NCBI GenBank assembly: GCA_022578965.1
Contig: MU400519.1
Location: 496,001 to 560,000, forward strand
Length of the DNA: 64,000 nt
Reading direction: 5' to 3'
Source of the DNA: Xylaria sp. FL1777
Taxonomy: Eukaryota; Ascomycota; Sordariomycetes; Xylariales; Xylariaceae
Shown here: piece after piece, positions 58,411 to 64,000 of the stretch
Layout of the letters: each line of letters begins with the position of its first letter
How positions within the stretch are numbered: the stretch's first letter is position 1
Notes under the pieces: model-generated
Told to the model about the DNA's origin: nothing
What the model saw: the letters and a program-made list of their open reading frames with translations, nothing else
Databases searched by the model: none
Position numbers and translations under genes: made by a program

Positions 58411-61400
58411 AATATTAATACTAGCTTAATATATACTAAGCTAATATTTATATTAAAAACTAAATTATTAACCTTGTAATTTAGTATTAATACTAATTTA
58501 ATACTTAAAAATCCGGATTAATACTAAAATTAATTTAGTTTAAACTAAATTAATCTTTATATTAAGTACTAAAGTAATAACCTTAATTAAAACATAATTA
58601 ACACTTTTATTATAAACTAATTTTAAGTTAGTATTTTTATTATAAGTTATATAGTTTTAATAATAAAGTTAATATTTTTAAAAACTACGTTTTAAATAAT
58701 ATATTAAACATTTAAAACTAATTTTATATATATTATATTTCTTTTAATAATTAATAATTTATAAAATATTTTATTATGTAATATTGCTTTAATACTTAAT
58801 ATTTAATAAATATTAAGCAATATTAATTAGTATTAATAATACTAATTTAATATTAATATTAAAAATGAAATATTAGTTAATATTTTAATAAAGCAATTAA
58901 TATACTAGCATAAAGAATTGCTATACTAGTATAACTTTATATAAGCATGACTTTTTTTGGCTTTTTATTAGCTTAAAAAAAAATTGTTAGTAAACTTAAG
59001 TACTGTTTTTTTATGCTATTTTATATAACTGTTATATTATTATATTATATTTGCTATATTATTAAAGAAACTTTAATGTTTAATGTTTTATTACGTGTTA
59101 TAATAGCTTTATAATTTAAATATAGTTATACTTGCGCTTTTATTTTTAATAATTTTTATTATTATTAAAAACGCTAATAAACTAATTGCGTTTTAAAGTT
59201 ATTAAGCTACTTTAGCTAAAATATAATTTTTAACATTTTTGTTTAGTTATATTGCTTGTATTTTTTTAGCAATAATAACTTTTTTTTAAGCTTGTTTGCT
59301 TTTATTAGTAGTAGTTATTTTAGTATGTTTACTTTTTATAGTGTTAATAATGCTAATGTTTTTAAAAATATTTTTGCTGCTTATTTTTAAACCTTTTTAA
59401 TTATTTTTTGCTTTTATAAAATATAAAGCTTTTATAAACTACTATAAAAGATATAAAGTAATAATACGATTTATTTAAATTAAACTAACGCTAATAGTAT
59501 TAGCTTTTTTTAGCTTATATAAACGCTGATTTTTAAGCTAAAAGTTAACTTTAATTCTTTTTTTAAAGCTGCTTAACTGTTTTGATTTTTTTTAAGCTTA
59601 AGCTTTTTAATTGCTAGCTAAGCTAAATTTAAAACTGCTTTTAGTATTATTTATAGCATAGTTAATTAAAATTATTAACTTACTACTTAATTATTTTAGT
59701 TATATAAACAGGTATAAAAATAATATAAGCAATTTAGCTTTTTATTACTTTATTTAAATAAATATAAATTATTACCCGTAGTACACTAAAAGAGCAAACA
59801 AATTTTTAATTAGGCTACTGGTTATTGCGCGACCCAAAAAAAGCACGTAGGATAGCCAGATAGGTTCTAAATACAGGAAGACTTAGCTATTATAACGTAG
59901 CTAAAGAACTAATTAAGTTGTAGGCAGCTGTAAAAACATAGAAACAGAGGCCTTTAAATACGGAGCAAGAACGGCTAAGCATTAATACTAGCTTTCTTTT
60001 AAGCCAAAAAAGGTTTACTATAACTACAGAACAAAAGCTAAAACATTTGTTGTAAAGCTATTTGCTACCTATAGTTTTAAAAAGGCTGCTTATTATAAGT
60101 TTACGTTTATAAACTTTAAAGTAAAGCATAACACAATAAAGTACTAAAAACAGCAATATAAAATTATAAATATAAAACTATAGGAATTAAAAAGCATACA
60201 TTATAAAAAAGCAAAGTAATTAAGCAATTTTACTAAGTATTAAATACTAAAATTTTACTAAAACTTCTAGCTACTAAATATATAATAATGCTAACCTTTA
60301 AAGGTTATATAAATACTTTTTAACTAGCTTATTTATATAAAACTTTTAGCTTTTTTACTTGCTGTAGCTTTTTTTGCCTTTTTAATTATAACTTAAAGTT
60401 ATATACTAATTATAAGTATAGCTTAAATATTTCTATTAATATAAAAACAGCATATAGCTATGCAAGCTTTAATAAATAATTAAAGTTTTTTATTAATTTT
60501 TTTAAGCTAAAAAATTATTAGTAGCACTTAGGATTAAAAAAACTTTAATAGTTAAAATAAGCATAAAGTAAAGCTTAAAAATATATAAACATTAATACAA
60601 TTAAAAGTATTTACAGAACTATAATTGCTATTTTTAGCGCTTACTTTGCTTTTTTTATATTATAAGCATTTAATAAACTTGCTAATAATATTGCAAGCAT
60701 AAAAGTTATTAATGTTTTTATATAATTAGCATAAAAAAAACAGCAATAAAAAGTACATAACATATTATTATAATATAAGCAATATAGTAATAATATAGCT
60801 TAAGCATTTTAGCATATTTAATAAATATAAATTTTAAAGCTATTAGTAATACTTTAGTATAAAGTACTAAAATATTTATCTTTATTTTAAAAATTAGCGT
60901 TATAGCAAAAAAGCATAATAATAAGCAGTTATAAAAGCTTAAACTATATAATAATAAGCTATTAGCTATTTTATTTAATATTATAAATTAAATAATTAAT
61001 AAAAACTGCAGCAAAATAACTTATAACTTTAAATATATAAGCTTAATACTAGTTAGCATATATATTTAAGCTAAGCTAGTTATAAATATGTACTGCAGAA
61101 AGTATAACAGCTATAACAAAGTAGATTTTTATATAACTATAATGCATTAATAACTAATTATATTACAAACTAAGTATTTTAATATACTAAAGCAAATATA
61201 AGCTAAGCATATAATAATAATAATAATAAAAGTAATAAAATTAATAATTAAAAAAGAAAAGAATTAACATAAGTAGCTAAATAAAATAACTTACTATTTA
61301 TTGCTGCTTTATATTGCTTAATGCATAAGCTACTTATAAGCTATGCTTACTTAGTAAGCTTACTGCAAAAAGCATAAAAGCAGCTTAAAAAATAAATATA

Positions 61401-61861
61401 TAAAAAGCAAACTAAGAAATAATAAGCAATTAACTTTGCTTATAACTTAGTTATAACTTAGTTATAAAAAAACTAATGCAGCAAAAAGCTAGCAGTAATA
61501 TTAAAGCAAGCAAACTATAATGCATTAGCAATACAATAAAAAAAGGTTTAAAAAAAAACTAAAAAAAAAAAGCAGCATATTTAGCTAAATAAGTGCTAAA
61601 ACTAAAAAAACTGCTATAAGCAGCATAAAATAAGCAGCAATACTAAAGCAAGCAAACTATAAAGCAAAAAAAATACAAAAAAAAAAAAACTACAAAGTAA
61701 TTACATAAAAGTACATATACTTAATTAATAGTATAATGCAAGTAAGCAAACAACTTAAAAGCAAAAAAGTAAAAAGTAAAGCACTTAATAAAATTGTAGC
61801 AGAACTAGTGCAACCTAGAAGTAAATATAGGATGTTTTTACCTAGCTACTAAGGAAAAAGT

Positions 61862-61877
61862 AAGCCGCTTACGGCTT
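61862..61877 (+). other. GC-containing hairpin inside the AT-rich island
   Basis: AAGCCG-CTTA-CGGCTT forms a perfect 6-bp stem with a 4-nt loop, in one of the two patches that kept some G+C. Confidence 0.6.
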
Positions 61878-64000
61878 GCTTTTAACCTATAAGCACAGTT
61901 TTTACCTATACATATAAAAAATAGAAACTAGCATAGCTAATAAGCCGTTAGCCCAAATAATACAATATATAAATATAAATTATTACTTTTATATTTACTT
62001 TTTAATAATATATAATTAATATTAAGTTTGTTTTAATTAATGTTATTTTGTTTGTTTAAAAGGTTATTTTATAAGTATGCTTTCTTTTTAAATTAGCTAA
62101 TGCTTTTATTTTAATATTTGTTTTTAATTTAGGTATTTTGCTTTTTTTAAAATATTTTATTGCTAAGCTTATTAAAATTGTTTTTTTTGCTAGAATTTAT
62201 TTTAAATTTATTTATATTAAATAAACTATTTTTTAGCAATAATTTGTTGTTTTAATATATTAATAACTTTACTAAATTTAATAGCTTTAGTTTAGTTAAA
62301 AAAAATAGCTATTTATATAAAAAATAAAAAATACGCTTTTTTATTTAATATAATAAATATAGTAAGCTTAAAAAACCTTAAAGTAATAAAATTTGCAAAT
62401 AAAAATTACAAAAAACAAGTTGTAAATAATTTATAATTATAAAAGCTTAAAAAAAAAACATATAATTATTACGTTTTTTTAGCAATATAAAGCATTATAA
62501 ATATAATTATAGCTTAAATTTTAATTTATTTGTATATTTTTTGCATTTAAAGCTTATTAAGCTAATAAAAAAAACAGTTATAGTAATAAGTTATTATATA
62601 AAAATTTAAGCGTAAAATATTTAAAGTATAATTAAAAAGCAATATAATAAGTTTGTTTTTATTTAAAAAAATATATATAATACTTAAAGCTATATTAATT
62701 AAACAAAGCTAAATAGCTATAATTTAACTGCAGCTTTTATTAAGCTTTTTAATAAGCAAAAAATTTTATATGTTATAAAATAAAATAACAAAAAACTTAA
62801 TTGCTTAATTAGCTTTATATAAATATTTTTATATTATATAAAAATATAAAAGCAATTTTTTAAAGTTATTAGTTTTAATAATATATATAATATAAACTAC
62901 TTTAAGCTTTTTTTATTTTAAGCAATTAGCAAAATATACTTAAGCATAGTTTTTAATGTAACGTTTAGCTTAATTAATAATAAAAAGCAAAAAGGTTTTT
63001 AGTTTTTTACTAAAAATATTTATTAAATTTTAACTAAAACATTTATATAAAAGTTTAAAGTTATTAGTATTAACTATAATAAATTAATAAAAGCAGCATT
63101 AAACAACTAGTTTTTTTTAATATAGCAATAATTTTATATTTATTATATTAATTTAAATGTTTTATTAAAAGCTAAGCAAAAATAAATAAATAGCTATAAT
63201 AAAAATAGTAGCTCTTTTAGAAATAATAGCAAAAATGTAAATTTTTTTACTTAAAGCTAAGTTAAATTAACTTTTATTAATAAACAGCTGCTTAATATTA
63301 AGTGTTTTAATAATAATAAGATTTTTTATAGCTATTAGAATATTTTATTAATATAAAAAAAAATGCTGTTTGCTAAAACTAAAGCAAAATATAAACAAAC
63401 GTAAGCTAAGCTTTATTAAAAGTTTAATAATTAGCGCTTAATATTACAATATTTTTATAAAACATAAATGTTTTTAAGATTTTAATAAGCATATTATTAT
63501 ATTTATTAATATTATAACTTTAATATTTAAGTTATTTTTAAAACAAAAGCAAGCAATAATAATATAAAAAGTTACTTTTTAAATAATATAAGCAATTTAT
63601 ATTATTTTATAAAAGCAATACAAAAAATAATAGCTAACTAAAAGCATAACTTTACTTAAGCTTATGCTTAAAATAAAGTTTTATTATAGTATATTTATTT
63701 ATTAGTTATAAAAAATTATTTAAGTAAGTTTTAAATAGTTATATTATTAAAAAGCTTAGTATTACTTAAAAAGCAGTATAGTATTGCTTAAATATTTATG
63801 CTAAGCAAGCAAAACTTATTTTTAATTAATATTAAATATTATATAAATAACTACATAATTTTTATTAAGCTTGAAATTTTTTATTATTATAAGGTTTACT
63901 TAAAACTAAGCTTTTTTACTTTGTTTATTAAGCTAAATATTTATTTGCGTTAATAATTATATAAGTTTTTAGGTAAAAATTTATATTAATATATTTATAA

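Larger units (their letters stand above)
57600..64000. repeat. AT-rich, RIP-type island with no surviving genes
   Basis: Composition shifts sharply near 57600 to almost pure A/T, with TA-rich strings and no long ORF to the window end. Residual C is mostly in GCT, GCA or ACT contexts; TC, CC and CG are rare by eye. This fits heavy RIP of former transposons. No element type can be named because no domain survives. Two less AT-rich patches remain (about 59790-60010 and 61795-61950). A centromere-like or subtelomeric location is possible. Confidence 0.8.

Noticed and set aside
57600..64000. AT-rich block as an inserted mitochondrial genome fragment
   Set aside because: No mitochondrial genes, rRNA or tRNA strings, and no long ORFs under any code were seen; the residual C contexts fit mutation of nuclear repeats better.
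1..64000. CRISPR arrays, operons, prophage or insertion sequences
   Set aside because: The window is eukaryotic (introns throughout); no regularly spaced direct repeats or transposase ORFs were seen.

Overview
The window looks like nuclear DNA of a filamentous ascomycete (Pezizomycotina; a Sordariomycete is my best guess). The genes are split by short introns of 50-170 bp with GT..AG ends and CTAAC/CTGAC-like branch points. The proteins belong to fungal families (copper-fist regulator, carboxymuconate cyclase, COX15, secreted GMC oxidoreductase). The last 6.4 kb is an extremely AT-rich, ORF-free block of the kind left by repeat-induced point mutation (RIP). All exon joins were worked out by hand from reading frame, splice signals and family motifs.

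Layout: 1-6.3 kb has no convincing gene apart from a possible truncated ORF end at the left edge. A copper-fist transcription factor lies at 6.3-8.0 kb (-). About 16 kb of non-coding DNA full of microsatellites follows (8.0-24.2 kb). Then come a CNNM/MAM3-type membrane protein (24.2-26.4 kb, -), a carboxy-cis,cis-muconate cyclase (27.7-28.9 kb, -) divergent from an intradiol ring-cleavage dioxygenase (30.2-31.3 kb, +), a ZIP metal transporter (33.0-34.6 kb, -) divergent from a CDF metal exporter (36.3-38.3 kb, +), COX15 heme A synthase (38.9-40.5 kb, +), an ABCG-type transporter with a Cys-rich ectodomain (43.1-46.4 kb, +), a secreted GMC oxidoreductase (50.9-53.2 kb, +), a caspase-like (C14) protein (55.0-56.4 kb, -) and a broken ankyrin gene (57.0-57.5 kb, -) on the edge of the AT-rich block.

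Two themes stand out. First, several genes concern metals: a copper-fist regulator, a CNNM protein, a divergent ZIP importer/CDF exporter pair, and COX15 for the heme/copper oxidase. Second, the cyclase/dioxygenase pair fits consecutive steps of aromatic-acid (protocatechuate) breakdown from one shared promoter region. The right end (caspase-like gene, ankyrin pseudogene with three in-frame stops, AT-rich island) resembles the fast-changing, RIP-affected chromosome regions where fungal cell-death and incompatibility genes often sit.
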